Positions 1 through 12,138 of a stretch of 64,000 nt of DNA are shown here, piece after piece (the first letter of the stretch is position 1; each line of letters opens with the position of its first letter). Below the pieces are notes generated by a model. It was not told the DNA's origin, searched no databases, and saw only the letters and a program-made list of their open reading frames with translations. Source of the DNA: Boesenbergia rotunda (Eukaryota; Streptophyta; Magnoliopsida; Zingiberales; Zingiberaceae); NCBI GenBank assembly GCA_024364735.1, contig JAGFNQ010001614.1, forward strand, positions 444,784 through 508,783. The letters are read 5' to 3'. The position numbers and the translations under genes are program-made.

Positions 1-277
1 CCTGCTAGATGGGCATCCAAATAGACTTGATTAATTCAAGTGGTAAGAGCGAGAATTTTATTTCTTGTTTTTTATGATTATTATTCTTGTTTTGCAAATA
101 TGATTTGTAGTATGCTGATATATTTGTTTGATGTGACTCTTTTAGTAAATTGTGCCAAGCATCAATATTTAAGATTTTTTTAATACTATTACTCTTGATA
201 TTAATAATGTGCTTTTTGTTTTATAGTCCCCATGCCTCATTAATTTTAAAAATTGATCACTATTTTTATTTATGCAG

Positions 278-1809
278 GTTTTACTTACTCGCCAGTTAAA
301 TCTCTTAGTGACAACTGGAGCATTGATGATTCCTTCATCAATTTTTTTTCTTCTCAAGGTTCTCTGTTGTCTCCATGTTTTTTCATTGCTTGTATTCTGC
401 AATTTAGATTTTTTTTTAAAGATGAAATATTAATGTCCTCTTGGTAGAAAATGTTGATAGAACATGCTTATGTTTTTGACTTTGTGCATTCTAGTTGTTG
501 ACAGGGGCGTAGCCACCTTGTGAGGAAGGGGTGTGACCGCCCCCTCTCAAATTAAAAAAAAAAATTAATAGTATATCATAATTTCACACTATTTGGAGAC
601 TGATCCTTTCTCAGTATTCTCGGTGGGCATAAGAACTGAAAAATCCAAAAGAGGGTTTATGGAGCAACAGTTGAACAGTTTGGTGTCCTGTTGTGGTTTC
701 TAGCCTGTATTATTATTATTAGCAAGTTGTGAGGTTTTGACCACTTAACTGCATCTACCATCAAAGGTTAACTTACTGTTATGCAGGTGAAATGCAGCTA
801 AAACCATGACAACATGGGTTGTAATCAATAAACAAGATCCTAAGTTTTATAAAGTCTAGTGACCTAGACCTAATAAACTTATAATCGTAGAAATGAGTTT
901 AGTTTTGCTAGTTTTGGCTCTATTGTGATCCAAATCAAACCTACATTGAGTCAACTTATCATATAATTCTAATTATGTATTTTAAAGATCTATTTATGCC
1001 TTAATTGAAGCTAGTTAAGCCCAATTCTAACTCTAATTCCACCCAATGAGATGTAAAATTCTATTGGCTTGGTTCGAGACACATCCAGTATTGGACACAA
1101 AACCAAGATTATATATTGAAACATTACCAAAACAGCACTAAAGCTCCAGCTCTAGTCCTTGTTTTGGTGTCACTGTGGTTTGAATGACCATCTTAGGAAG
1201 TAACTAGCAAATTGACATGCTTAGGAAGTCAGAAGGAAATTTCCTGTCAGAGTTTTAGAAATTGTTAAAACAGACGAAATTTATTTATAAAATATTTCTG
1301 TTTTGGTAGGAATCCCTTCTTGAAATTCTTTAAAAGTGGTGGTTTTTTCTTGATCTAGAGATAAGTATTTTGGCAACTTTTATCGAGCATCTAAAAAATT
1401 CTGATTTTTTTGTATATGCGTTTTAAGATTCTATTGTCAATCACTGGTCTTTTACCTTTTTATAGCTCTAATAGGTATTGCTTGCTTGAATGCCAAGTTT
1501 ATCTGGTTTAGAAATATATATATATATAACCAAGTCATGTAACGTCGAATCTTGGGCGACTGGTCTGACCCTACGGAAGTTTTCCATTGGCCGCTAGGGT
1601 AAATTGGGAAGCGCTCGCTGTGGGCCCCATCATCCCTTGGTTACGCGTCTCGTTTAGAGGAAAATTTTTGCAAATGTGCCGTAGCTGGGAAGCAAACCAT
1701 GAGTACCTGGGTGACAACTGGGCGTCCTTCCACTGCACCATATAGTATGCACTATAGTTGGTTTGGAAGTCCAAATGGATTGCTTACATGGTCCCTCAGC
1801 GTGCTCAGC

Positions 1810-1906
<97 letters not shown>

Positions 1907-4900
1907 CTCAGTTTGTCAGCAGAAATTGAAGTATCAAATCTGTTGCTGAACTTGCTGAACAAATATGGGGAATTAGTACTAGTCTAACTGCCTTGGAGTT
2001 TAGAATTGTCTTCCTGCAGAAAAATTTGACTGCCTGTTGTAAGAAATTTACAGCAAAATGAGGAGTCATCTGGTTTGTGTCCGCCCATGCTCTAATTAAT
2101 CACCAATGCAGGAAAGAGTGTTTGTTAGTTATAATGCCCTGTAGACATTTGGATTGAAAGGAAACCTCCTAATCTGGTCTCATTATTTCATGTAATTTAT
2201 AGATTGTGATAAAAAGTTTTATTAGTACTATTGCTTAAGTGATGGATCAATTGGTGATGGAAGGCGATCCTAAGGTATTAGAGATAATATGATTGAATAT
2301 TCCTGGTCATAATAATTTCAAGATAGGAGACCAACAACATTAATACATACTATGTTTATGCTATATAATAGCAATATGTAATCTTGTTTTCATAGGCATT
2401 TCAATGCCTTAACATGTATATAGGTGGGATGTTGGGAAAAATCCACTAGATGTAACTCACCATGAGAACTCATTTGGTAGGTTCTCTAGTGTCTATAGGG
2501 TTTGTCACGCATGACAGGTGAAATTGGTTTTTAGACATGAGACTATACCTTTAATGCTTGTAAATTGGACCCTTAATTGTATATGTACTTATTATTGGAT
2601 ATATTGTTAGCTTTATGGAGATGCATGAGTAATCAACATATGACTTATCACTCTTGTTAAAAGAAAAGTTAATATCACTGGCTGGTTTAGTTAGTGTTCA
2701 CTTTGAAAATCTATGCAGTGGAAGTGAATTGAGAAAGGTTCTCAAGTTGACTTTCTTTGTGTGGATCACAGTCATATTGAATAACTCTTGGACGTGCCCT
2801 ATTAGGATAGATACTAATCCAAATCATAGTAGGATGTTGTGATGTAACAAGAGCTTAAATTGCACAACTATTGTTGTCGAAAGACGTGTTGGAACTCAAC
2901 ACTTGCAGAATATTGGAGTCTTTATTCCTTATCGGAGACCAATTAAGACTCGTGTACCTAAATTGATAAATAAGATTTGTACACTACCAATATTTCTAGG
3001 AGGCAGTTCTCATGCACAAGGTTCAGGTTTTTGGCGTGTCATGCTTGTACTATTTAGAGAACTAGGATAACTAAGAGCTAATTATCCTAATTGATTAATT
3101 GAAAAATTATATTGGAGTAAATTAAGAGTTCATATATTGACTTCAACAGAGGAGTTTAATTGCAAAGTTAAAAGTTAATTTTGAGATTTATTTAAGTGGA
3201 AATTAAATTTCAATTTTGATAATAGTAAAATTTTAAAAGCTTGATTGAAATTCAAACAGATTGTACAAGAGTCATAGAAATCATTTTGAAGGGAAAATAA
3301 TTTTAGAAATTATTTTATGAGGTTATAAATAATGATTTCCAGTTTAAAAAGTATTTCATGATCAATTAGGAAAATTTTGCTAATTAACAGGCATTAAATA
3401 CTAAATAAAATTAAGTTCCTAAATTTTAGGAATTTAAGTTAATTGGCAATGGTTATGAAATGCTATTAGCTTCCATCTCATCAAGATGCTTCTTCCATTG
3501 TGACCCCCTAACTGTGCCAAATAACCTAACACCACAAACTTTTCAATTTGTGATGGCAAAGAAATTTGCTTAAAATGAAATTATTATGATGATCCTCAAG
3601 ATGCTAAAGGAAACATCCAAAGTTTTATGGAAAAAATTGATCCTATAATATGGATTGGTTTTCTACAATTAAAGAATGTTTTAACTTGCTGTCTCATGTT
3701 GGTTTAATTTGGTACTTAATGCTTGATGCATGGTGAGTTTAATTTAAAAGTTGAATATTGTAAGAATTGCAATGGTTTGTACTCCCAATATTTGGTGGAA
3801 TATCATAGAGGGTCTAGGTTGGAACTAGGGAGACTGCACTTTGCAAGTGATCTAAGCAAAATTTTGAGAGAGGTACATGCCTTCCAAGATTGTTGGGATG
3901 AATTATTAATAGGTTGTTAATCTTAACTAAGAGAATGTGACAGTACCAAAGTATACAGAAAAGTTTGATTTGTCTAAGACTTGCATCTAAGTTCATATGA
4001 TGTCCTTTTCTTTGCTTTGAATTTATAGAAATTAATTTTGCTAATTAAGTTTATCTCATACTTAGTTATTTTTTCAAATGATCTTGAGCTCATTTATCTG
4101 TGTTTGTGGCAAAATAACATGATGATTTTCTCTTGATTTTGTACTAAAACTTTCACTTTTTTTTCCTAAAATTTTTGCTGTTAATGGTTGAACATATGCA
4201 ATGATTTTGACCTGGTATCTCTATAAATTCTGCAGAAATTTGTTCTGAAACCTTATTATCGTAGACGGGAGCAGCAGAAGGCAATTAAAGAAAAGGAGGA
4301 ATCCTTAGATCAGGTTAGATGATCAACATATGCTTAACTCGCTTGTTGGTTAGCTTTTTCTGTTCTAGTTCCAGAGGTTCATTAACTACTTTGGTCTAGA
4401 GAAGAATATACCTAACCATAGTGAAACTTGGAGATACTTATTATGCTTACCTTTCATGCATTTATTATCATAGAAATTAATGCTGTCATATCCACGTTCA
4501 ACAAACATCTTAGTATATTTGGCCACTTGTTGCTGTGCTCTTCAGTTTCATACATGGGAAATGAACTCAAGCAGTTACTTACATGGAACGGACTGAAAGA
4601 ATAAAAAAAGGATAATATTTGATATTTTGAAGAAGATATACACAAAAGAATCCCTAGAAATTAAAATATTTGGCATCTGACATATTATTTATTTGATATT
4701 TAGCCTTGTCAAACCTAAAATTGTGGTGGCTTGATATCTTATCAGTCTGTTAACAGAAGTTAATCTGATGGAACTGCTAGTAACTGAATATTTACTGATA
4801 TCTTATCAGTCTGTTAACAAATGTTAGTTTGATTAAACTGCTAGTTCACTGAATATTTTCAGTGAACTGAATTATAATATCTTCAGAAACTGAACACTGT

Positions 4901-7900
4901 TTGCTCGAATATCCTTCCTAGTAATTTCTATTATTTCTAGGCTTTGTGACAACCTAACATCTATTGATGAATCAGTTATTAGTTTCAATACATTTAAAAG
5001 AGTGATAAATTGATGAAGACATTAAACACTGCAAGAAGTTATCTGAGGTATCTCTTTTTTTTCATCTATAAACGGCTTACTTTACCCTAGAAAGGCAAAA
5101 GGTAGTGACTAGGTATCACCACTACCTCTGAGGTAACACAGACAATTATTTTTGATGAGCAAGAAAGAGTAGGCAATATGTAGTGACTAGGGATTGCCAA
5201 AAAAAAAAAAAAAAAAAAGCAGTTTGGTGCATGAAGCTCCAACCAATGTGGGTCCCGAAGGGTCAGACCACATTGGGTCTATTGTACGTAGCCTTATCTT
5301 ACATTGTAAGAGGCAATTTTCGCGACTCTAACTCGTGACCTCTAAGTCATACAACAATAACTTTACAATTGCGCCAAGGTTCCCCTTCTAATTAAGGATT
5401 GCCAACCAAAAGTTACAATTATTCTAACAGGGTGTCTAAGATGAAAGATGGTAATTCTAAGAATGTGCGAGCACATTATGCAAATAAGTTGTTGCTCAAT
5501 TTAAGACAGATTGATTTTTACACATTTTGGGTTTACATTATTCTTTATCCCCTTTCTAAAAGAATAATCTTTGTAATACATTATATTACATTAAGTAAGC
5601 ATCAATAATTTTTTTGACTGTGTCAAGAGGAAGAATAGTTAATGAATTGAAAATATATAATGTGGTTATATACAAACCATACGCAAATGAAAGAATAATA
5701 AAGGTTATTTTAATCTACATTTTGAGCTTGGTATATTTATATTTTTTAAAAAATTAATAATATTACATCCTGATATCTATAAAAGAAATACATGGTTTAA
5801 AGCTTTATAAAACTAAATGGCCTTCGTTTGACCTTTTTATAGTATCTGGACCAATTTCTTGTTGATAAACCTCTAACTTGGCTGCTGTTTCTGGATTCGT
5901 GAAGCTTAAGGGCATATCTTTGATTTACTTAGCTGTGTGCCACTTTTTTTTTTTCCTGCTGGCGGTGAAGAAATTCTGTTGATGATTTTGATGTATAATG
6001 TCCTATAAATTTTACTTGGAAGCCTTGTATTACTGCATGGACTTCTTTTTTGATGTGGCTTATTCTGTTTGCATGACTTACATAGATGAATGCTCTCACC
6101 ATGTCCAATGGTAATCTCTAGAACTATGTAATATTTATAATTTTGTAAGTCAGATTGAGTTAAATGAAGTGGCACACTTGTCTCCTTATTTTATTATCTA
6201 ATTCTAATAGCCAATTAATTGGCACCAAATATCAGCATTAATGAACAATAGAAGATGTAAATGCAAATCGTTTTTCATTGTTCTTGCCATGTGCAGTTTA
6301 CACGTTCCAAGCGTCCTAGCTTTTGCATATTCACAATAATTCACCTACTTATAAGCATCTATTTGTACGAATAGTGTTTCTATGAATTTAAGTCATTTCT
6401 CTGTTGAAATCAATGTAACATAGAATGTTTTATTGACCTCACACTTTACGACCAATGACTCCCCTCAATGAAAGACACATTTCAGCTTCTTCAAAACACA
6501 ATAGTTCTGGCTATTATGTGATTATAGAAACTATCTAAATGATGATTCACGTTCTATTCACTTGATTTTGCTTCTTTGTCTTGTGAAGCCAGCAACTTTT
6601 TAATTTTGTCTTGATTTGCTGCTTCCATTGTGCTTCCCTTCACCTGGCTTCTGAACTAAGATTCAAGGTCTAATAACATGTTAATATCTGCTTTGTACTT
6701 TTAAGAGAGCTTAATCTTAGAGCCAATATCTATACTATATGAAGAAGAGAAAACAGTAGAAACATCAATTTGAACTACCTTCAGATGCAATGGTCTTGTA
6801 TTGTTGCAAATTATGCATTCAAATCTGGTATGAATTACGCTCTTCCTTATTCTTGAGTCACAAGCCTTGGATAAAATGTTGAAGATTGTTAGTTTTTCAA
6901 ACACTTGCAGCTAAAATGTAAATCTGGTTTTCACTAAGAATGCTTTTAAAAATCACTGTAAAAGGATCTTGTGGTTATTTTTTCTTCTTCTGATGCTTGT
7001 ATTATAATTTTCTGGCCACTATAGGAATTAGTACCTATAAGAAGACTAATCACTAAACCCTTTTCTCTAACTTTATGTAGGAAATTTTGATTTACAAATC
7101 ATCATTTTGCACCATTTAGTCGTTTACAGTTACATTGTCTGTTAATTGAATTGTGTAATCATATGTTTTAAATTATCATATATTTCTGTAATTTTCACTT
7201 TTCAGAAGAATAAATACGATGGCCACTTTTTTAGACATATTTCACGTAACATTTTATGAAGCAAAGTATCTTACTCAAAATGTTTCTGCTAACATGAAGA
7301 TTAGAAAAGCAAGAGATGCAGCTAAAAATGCTCAGAAGTTGCTAGAAAATGCTTCCAACAGGAAGAAAACTAAAGAACTGGAGAAGGATGGGCTAGTTAT
7401 CACTAAGGCAATGTATGGAAAAATTGACACTACCAAAGAAAATGATTATCTCGAGACAATTGATGATGCGGCATCTCTAGTTCTAGATGTTACATTACCG
7501 CTGAACTTCCTGGTGACCAATTCACAGCTAAAGGTTGGTTATGGTTATTTCTGTTGGATTTATTTTCTCATGCCTTTCACCTTTCAAGATACATTTATTT
7601 CTCGGTACATGCCTAGGTTGTGTTTAAATTACTGAAGAAAAAGCCAGAAATACAGGTGATTATAATGTAGGTGAAAACAAATCTAAGCTATGGTTCAACT
7701 ATAGAATAGAAGTAATAAATTCTAAATATTCAATGTTCAGTAGAAAAGGATTAAAAAGAGAGTATGCCTGCTAGAGTTCTTTGGAAGAACCCTCATGAAC
7801 TTGCATTGAAGTGGCAGACAGTGTCACACCCCTGGAGGGTAAGACGTTGGTCCAATATAATCGGACAACATCTTCCCGTACGACAAACAATATGAAACAT

Positions 7901-10900
7901 TTATATAAACACACACAATATATATGGCCTCTTGCTTCAAGTAAAAGTATATCGGCCAATCCCTACTGGAGCATATAACAAAAAATGCATCCATAGCAAT
8001 AAAATTCCAAAAGACTCACTTGATCTGCCATCTGGGCAGGCGCGCAGCAAAACATATAGCATAAAGTCTAACAAAGGACTCAAAAATACAATCCCCGCCT
8101 CAATACAACACAAATACAAGTCTACGACGTAAAACAAATATAGTATGTGAAAATGCTATACTAAAAAGCATAAACAAGGCGGAAAATCCAAAATCGGAGT
8201 CCTCAAGTCCTGGGACTGGCAACTGGGCTCCCCTGGCAACCAATCAACCTGAAAACAAAAACAGGATAACGGATGGTGAGTCTAAGTGGACTCTGTGAGT
8301 ATAGAGATAGATATGCATGACAATATAAATAGTTATACAAGTCATAAAGAAACAATAGGATACAGTCTCAAGGAGATATCAGAATATGCATAACTAAAAT
8401 ACTGAATGAATGTATATACAAGAATCAACCTATCCTGATCATAAAAGACTTCTATCATACGAGCAGGTGCAGGGTCATCGAACTAAACACATAATATCTC
8501 CTGTATGTGTATGTCAAACATATGCAGCAAACAAATGCAGCAAGTACAACTAAATGCACAATTCATCATTTGCACATGATGCAATGTCATGGTCACCCCT
8601 GACGCCAGTCAAGCCATCGTCACAGGTCATAAGTGAACGACCGAGTGGGTTGGGTTGACACTGTACGCACTCTGTCATCACTGTTCATGAGTGACCGAGT
8701 AGACAGGATGCTGGTTGAGTAATCACTCCGCCCCATGTTAAAATGGGGAAGATATCTCTCTCATCTCCTCAGATCACTGGATAGAGGAGGGATCTTTGCC
8801 TGCTACCACGCTCCAGAACCACTACTCATAAGCGGCTGAGCAGAGTAGTACAGAGTAACTGCACACCCAACGGTATCCATTAACCTATGAGTGATTGTGT
8901 GTGCAGATCATGTAACGGACGACGGGCTCAAACCACAGGGGAGTCGATGATCGCCCGCATGCAACAATGCAGGGATGGTGCATGACTCTAACACATGCAA
9001 CGCCCACCAGGTCATCATACATAACTCAACTTAACATGTACAGGTCAAACACGTATTATAACTTAACTATCATACATTTAGGTACACATACAAGTATAAC
9101 TAGAATTAATCAATGCAAATATAAAGTGACATGCTACTATACTTACATACCCATGCTCACATAAATACTATACAGAATCAGATGTCAAATAACGAGATTG
9201 TATAGACAGAAATTAGATCATCTCAAAGATCAAGTAATAAGTATCAAGTAGGATAACAACGGTAGCAGATATAAGGTAATAAAACCTACTGCAACAAACA
9301 TAAGCGGGCCATGCATAAAGATAAAGTGGAACTAAAGAAACAAGCAAGAAGTACCCGCCTCCAATGAAGATGCTCGTATCAAAAGAGAACCTCCCGTCTA
9401 ATAATCAGCAACAAATCAATGTCCTGTATCAAAGGACATGATTTTAGCTATCATAACAATTATAAGTAGCTAAACAAATCCCTAGACCGTATTAGGGTTA
9501 ACCTAATCCTTGTATTTCATTTAATTACATTTAATTAAATGGTTAGCCCTTGCTAGATTGGATTTAGGTTCAAGTTTAGGTCTAACCCAAGGGATCACCT
9601 CATTTCTAATTCCCCTCCTAATCCAATCCTAGACACAAGACACAACCCTTGATCTCCACAATTGGTGCTCACTGCCAATCTACAAACAAGATCAATCCCA
9701 GATTGTTCTATCCTATTCAATAGTAAGTTCATCCATGAATTAAGCAAAACCCAAGCATACTCACCAAACATAATTCACGGCAGCAACTTCACATGAAACA
9801 GACAGATCAAAGGGAAAACTCATCCCCAACCCAAAACTACCTCAACTTCATCTACAAGCTATGACAAACCTCAAGATCAAACCGAACGACGTTCAACAAT
9901 CCTATTGAAACAGGGATCATATCAAATTTTGTAATCTCACTGCCGAAATCATCAAAAACCCAGAACCTTACAATTTGTAGTCGATTTCTAAAACAAACAA
10001 AGCCTACTGATCAGCATTGATAGAAGAACTTGGATCAAACCTCAAAGCTCACGGCAGATGTATGATCTGATCAACATAGATCCAATTGAAATCACCCCAA
10101 CACGGAGAACCAGTCTAAAGCTTAAACCAGCATTGATTAAATCCAAAATCTATATCTACTGCTTAAGGTAACAAGTTTACACAATCCATTCCGATTCCCA
10201 AACACAACTCGTCCCAGATCAATCCAAATAAATTCCAAAACTGATCATGATTAAGAATCAAATTCCACATCCAATTTAATATCAACGTCCGAAACCAAGC
10301 AGTAACCACACGGATCGTACCTGGTGGGGAAATCCGAGATTTGACAACCCTGCTCTGGCACCCTTCGACCAGCTCCAGTGGTAGTGAAGAGTCGACGGGG
10401 CTAGATCCAAAACCCATCCTTGGATCTGAACGGAAGCTCACCTTGTTCGGAGCAGACAACAGCTGCACCAATAGGTTAGGCTTAGATCCCGACGTCTTGG
10501 ATGCATCTGCTCACAGGGTCTGCAATTGAACAAACAAACCACACAATCCTAAATTCAAATGCTTACCTAATGGATTCTAGAAACGGCCCCTGAAATGCCG
10601 ACTCCGGTGATAGCACAACCGATCGATCGTCAAAGCCCCCCTCAAGGAGAGACAGGAAATCAAAGGAAGAAGGGACTAGGGTTTCTGGCATTGAGAGCCC
10701 ACCGTGGACCGAAGCGGGGCGTCGCCTCAACCGAGTGGAGAAGGAAGGTCGCGAGAGAAGATGGGTTGAGCTCGGCGGAGTTTTCCGTGAGGGGAATGCT
10801 TTAAGTCAGGGCTTTTTGCGGAAAAGCCCCTCGAACTCCAGCTATCCAAACCCTACCCTTGTATTTAGGATTTTAAGCATTTCAACCCCTCCTAGTATAG

Positions 10901-12138
10901 GCTTCTTTGTGTTTAGCTCTTCAAACTTAAGTTTAGGTTAATGTAATCCTCCAAATCACTTTCATGGTCTGTAAACTCTAATTCTTTTTCGGAAAAATTT
11001 TCGAAAAATTTTCTGGACCGAATCTGAAGTGTTGTATTTAACAGACAGTGTAGCTTTATTTAGTGGACACATCGTTTTTTGCATCCCAGATCAAATGTAA
11101 GCTTAGCACTAGAATATTGAGCTATCTGGAAAGTGGCTAAGGTTGACAATGATGTTGTTCTAAGCTTGTTCTTCCTCGGTTTGAATTTTTGGTGGCACTC
11201 ATATTAAGTATTTTGATCAACCTATTATCCATAATACACAATAATATATGTTGACCATATACTATCTACCCACATAATATATGACAATCTAAACAAATAT
11301 TGAACAATGTAGAACTGTTTATTCATATAACATCCGTATTTTTTAACACGTGCAATTCACAAGTATCTGTTAAAATTGACACCCCTCACTTAAAATTTAG
11401 TCTAAAATTATTTCACAAATTCAAGTGGTTAGGTTCACATGAACAATATATATATTTTATTTTAGGTGTTTACATATCTGGCTCGCACATATTGCCTAAT
11501 CCTAAATATTAAATCCGATCTTAGATGGATGGTCTGCATTTGTTATCTGCAATGTAGTCCCTTGCTACATAAACATAGGAAACCCTATATGTTCTCTTGG
11601 AACTTGTTAGGACTAGATCGTGAACTCACTGTTGGCGTTAGAGTTATTGGATCATTGGATGTTGAATTGTCATGTCATTAAACTGGCGAGATGTTAGTTT
11701 TCATCCACTGAGGCCATCTATTTTTTTCTTCATTTATTATCAGATAAGTCTTTGTCTAATACCTTGAATATTCTTGTTCTTATTTGGTTTGGAATCCTGT
11801 TTCAGTTTTATCTTATCTTTTTAGAACCTTTTTCGACCACTGAATCTGTGAGAGATAGACTCAGAATTCAAATGTTTCTTTCTAAACCCTGCTGCAGCTT
11901 CATAAAGGAATCAAGAAGTCTGGCTTAATGGGATTTTGTGATCCATGCCCCGGGGAGCCTAAACAGTTATTAGTGGAATACACATACAAGGGAGACAAAT
12001 ACAAGGTATCAGTTTACATTCTTGTTTCCTTTTAGTCGTGATACACAATTTTGGCCTAACCCTGCTGTTCCAATTGGATAGGTACTGGTTGGTGACTACG
12101 ACTTGCTGCAGATCCCACAATACAGACACAAAGTCTGA
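278..12138 (+). CDS. OWL1: DNAJC11/OWL1-like J-domain protein, 3' part (5 exons)
   Basis: Spliced coding exons at 278-358, 4236-4313, 7300-7533, 11898-12005 and 12082-12138 (stop TGA 12136-12138). All are bounded by AG/GT, all junctions are phase 0, and together they give 185 residues. The first exon encodes a hydrophobic stretch (LLTRQLNLLVTTGALMIPSS). The second and third encode a basic, heptad-like helix (PYYRRREQQKAIKEKEE, then ARDAAKNAQKLLENASNRKK). The end has the hallmark GIKKSGLMGFCDPCPGEPKQ and VEYTYKGDKYKVLVGDY of the DUF3395 domain that closes DNAJC11 proteins. The Arabidopsis relative OWL1 (At2g35720) is a J-domain protein linked to very-low-fluence light responses; animal DNAJC11 associates with mitochondrial MICOS. 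Which role applies here is inference. The J domain and N-terminal two-thirds lie left of the window. An ATG at 7219 is intronic: read from 7206 in the phase carried over from exon 2, the sequence stops quickly, so the acceptor is taken at 7298-7299. Confidence 0.88.
1547..1745 (-). mobile_element. tRNA-derived SINE, family S, degenerate copy 1
   Basis: Read on the minus strand, the head has a perfect pol III A box (TGGTGCAGTGG, 1730-1740). The B-box position is decayed (GGTTTGCTTCC). The body (CGAGACGCG, GGGCCCACAGCGAGCGCTTCCC) matches the copies at 21028, 21300, 26495 and 53700 in order and content. The copy lies in an OWL1-like intron, antisense to the gene. Confidence 0.65.
1816..1906. repeat. 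91-base T homopolymer
   Basis: Ninety-one uninterrupted T residues in an intron. Read on the minus strand this is a long A tract about 75 bases upstream of the SINE head, so it may be the tail of an older retroposed sequence. Its exact length is not reliable in most sequencing data. Confidence 0.9.
4314..7299 (+). other. OWL1-like intron (3.0 kb)
   Basis: The donor is CAG|GTTAGA at 4313/4314. The acceptor follows CTAACATGAAG just before 7300; CTAAC is a plausible branch point. Apart from an Au-type SINE at 5201-5395, the sequence is AT-rich with no coding signal I trust. Confidence 0.65.
5201..5395 (-). mobile_element. Au-type SINE with 10-bp target duplication
   Basis: The element is flanked by direct repeats GGATTGCCAA at 5191-5200 and 5396-5405. 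On the minus strand it starts GAAGGGGAACCTTGGCGCAA, with A box TGGCGCAATTG fitting TRGYNNARNNG. A weak B-box region follows, then the Au-like body (CAATGTGGTCTGACCC) and the end CATGCACCAAACTGC followed by a T run (an A run on the plus strand). Order, length and 3' end fit the plant Au SINE family. It lies antisense in an OWL1-like intron. Confidence 0.85.
7534..11897 (+). other. OWL1-like intron (4.4 kb) enlarged by a solo LTR
   Basis: The donor is AAG|GTTGGT after 7533 and the acceptor is GCTGCAG before 11898. Of its 4364 bases, 3222 are the solo LTR at 7822-11043. The remaining roughly 1.1 kb is AT-rich, with no other feature seen. Confidence 0.75.
7822..11043 (-). mobile_element. Solo LTR, probably Gypsy Del/Tekay type (3.2 kb)
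   Basis: The boundaries are TGTCACACCC at 7822 and ATTTAACA ending at 11043. Both sides carry the 5-bp target duplication GACAG (7817-7821 and 11044-11048). No second LTR, primer-binding site, polypurine tract or gag/pol coding sequence is visible, so this is read as a solo LTR left by LTR-LTR recombination. The length and the TGTCACACCCC-like end (the 3' end on the minus strand) resemble large-LTR Gypsy elements of the Del/Tekay lineage; lineage and orientation are inference. The ORFs inside it (for example 10163-10471) have no family features. Confidence 0.75.

Larger units (their letters stand above)
359..4235 (+). other. OWL1-like intron (3.9 kb)
   Basis: The donor GT is at 359-360 and the acceptor is TTCTGCAG just before 4236. 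The intron is AT-rich and noncoding. It contains a degenerate SINE (about 1547-1745) and a 91-base T homopolymer. Near 505-600 there is a short hAT-like terminal motif (CAGGGGCGTAGCCA) without a recognisable partner. Nothing else could be assigned. Confidence 0.7.

Noticed and set aside
1..60. Possible upstream exon of the OWL1-like gene at the left edge
   Set aside because: All three frames stop within the first 35 or so bases and no acceptor is visible; taken as intron.
505..600. CAGGGGCGTAGCCA motif like a hAT MITE terminus
   Set aside because: No matching inverted terminus or target duplication was found nearby.
1654..1987. Poly-Lys and poly-Phe ORFs
   Set aside because: They are translations of the 91-base homopolymer.
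7219..7635. 138-residue ORF starting MATFLDIFHV
   Set aside because: Its first 27 residues come from intron sequence and its end runs past a donor; only 7300-7533 is exon.
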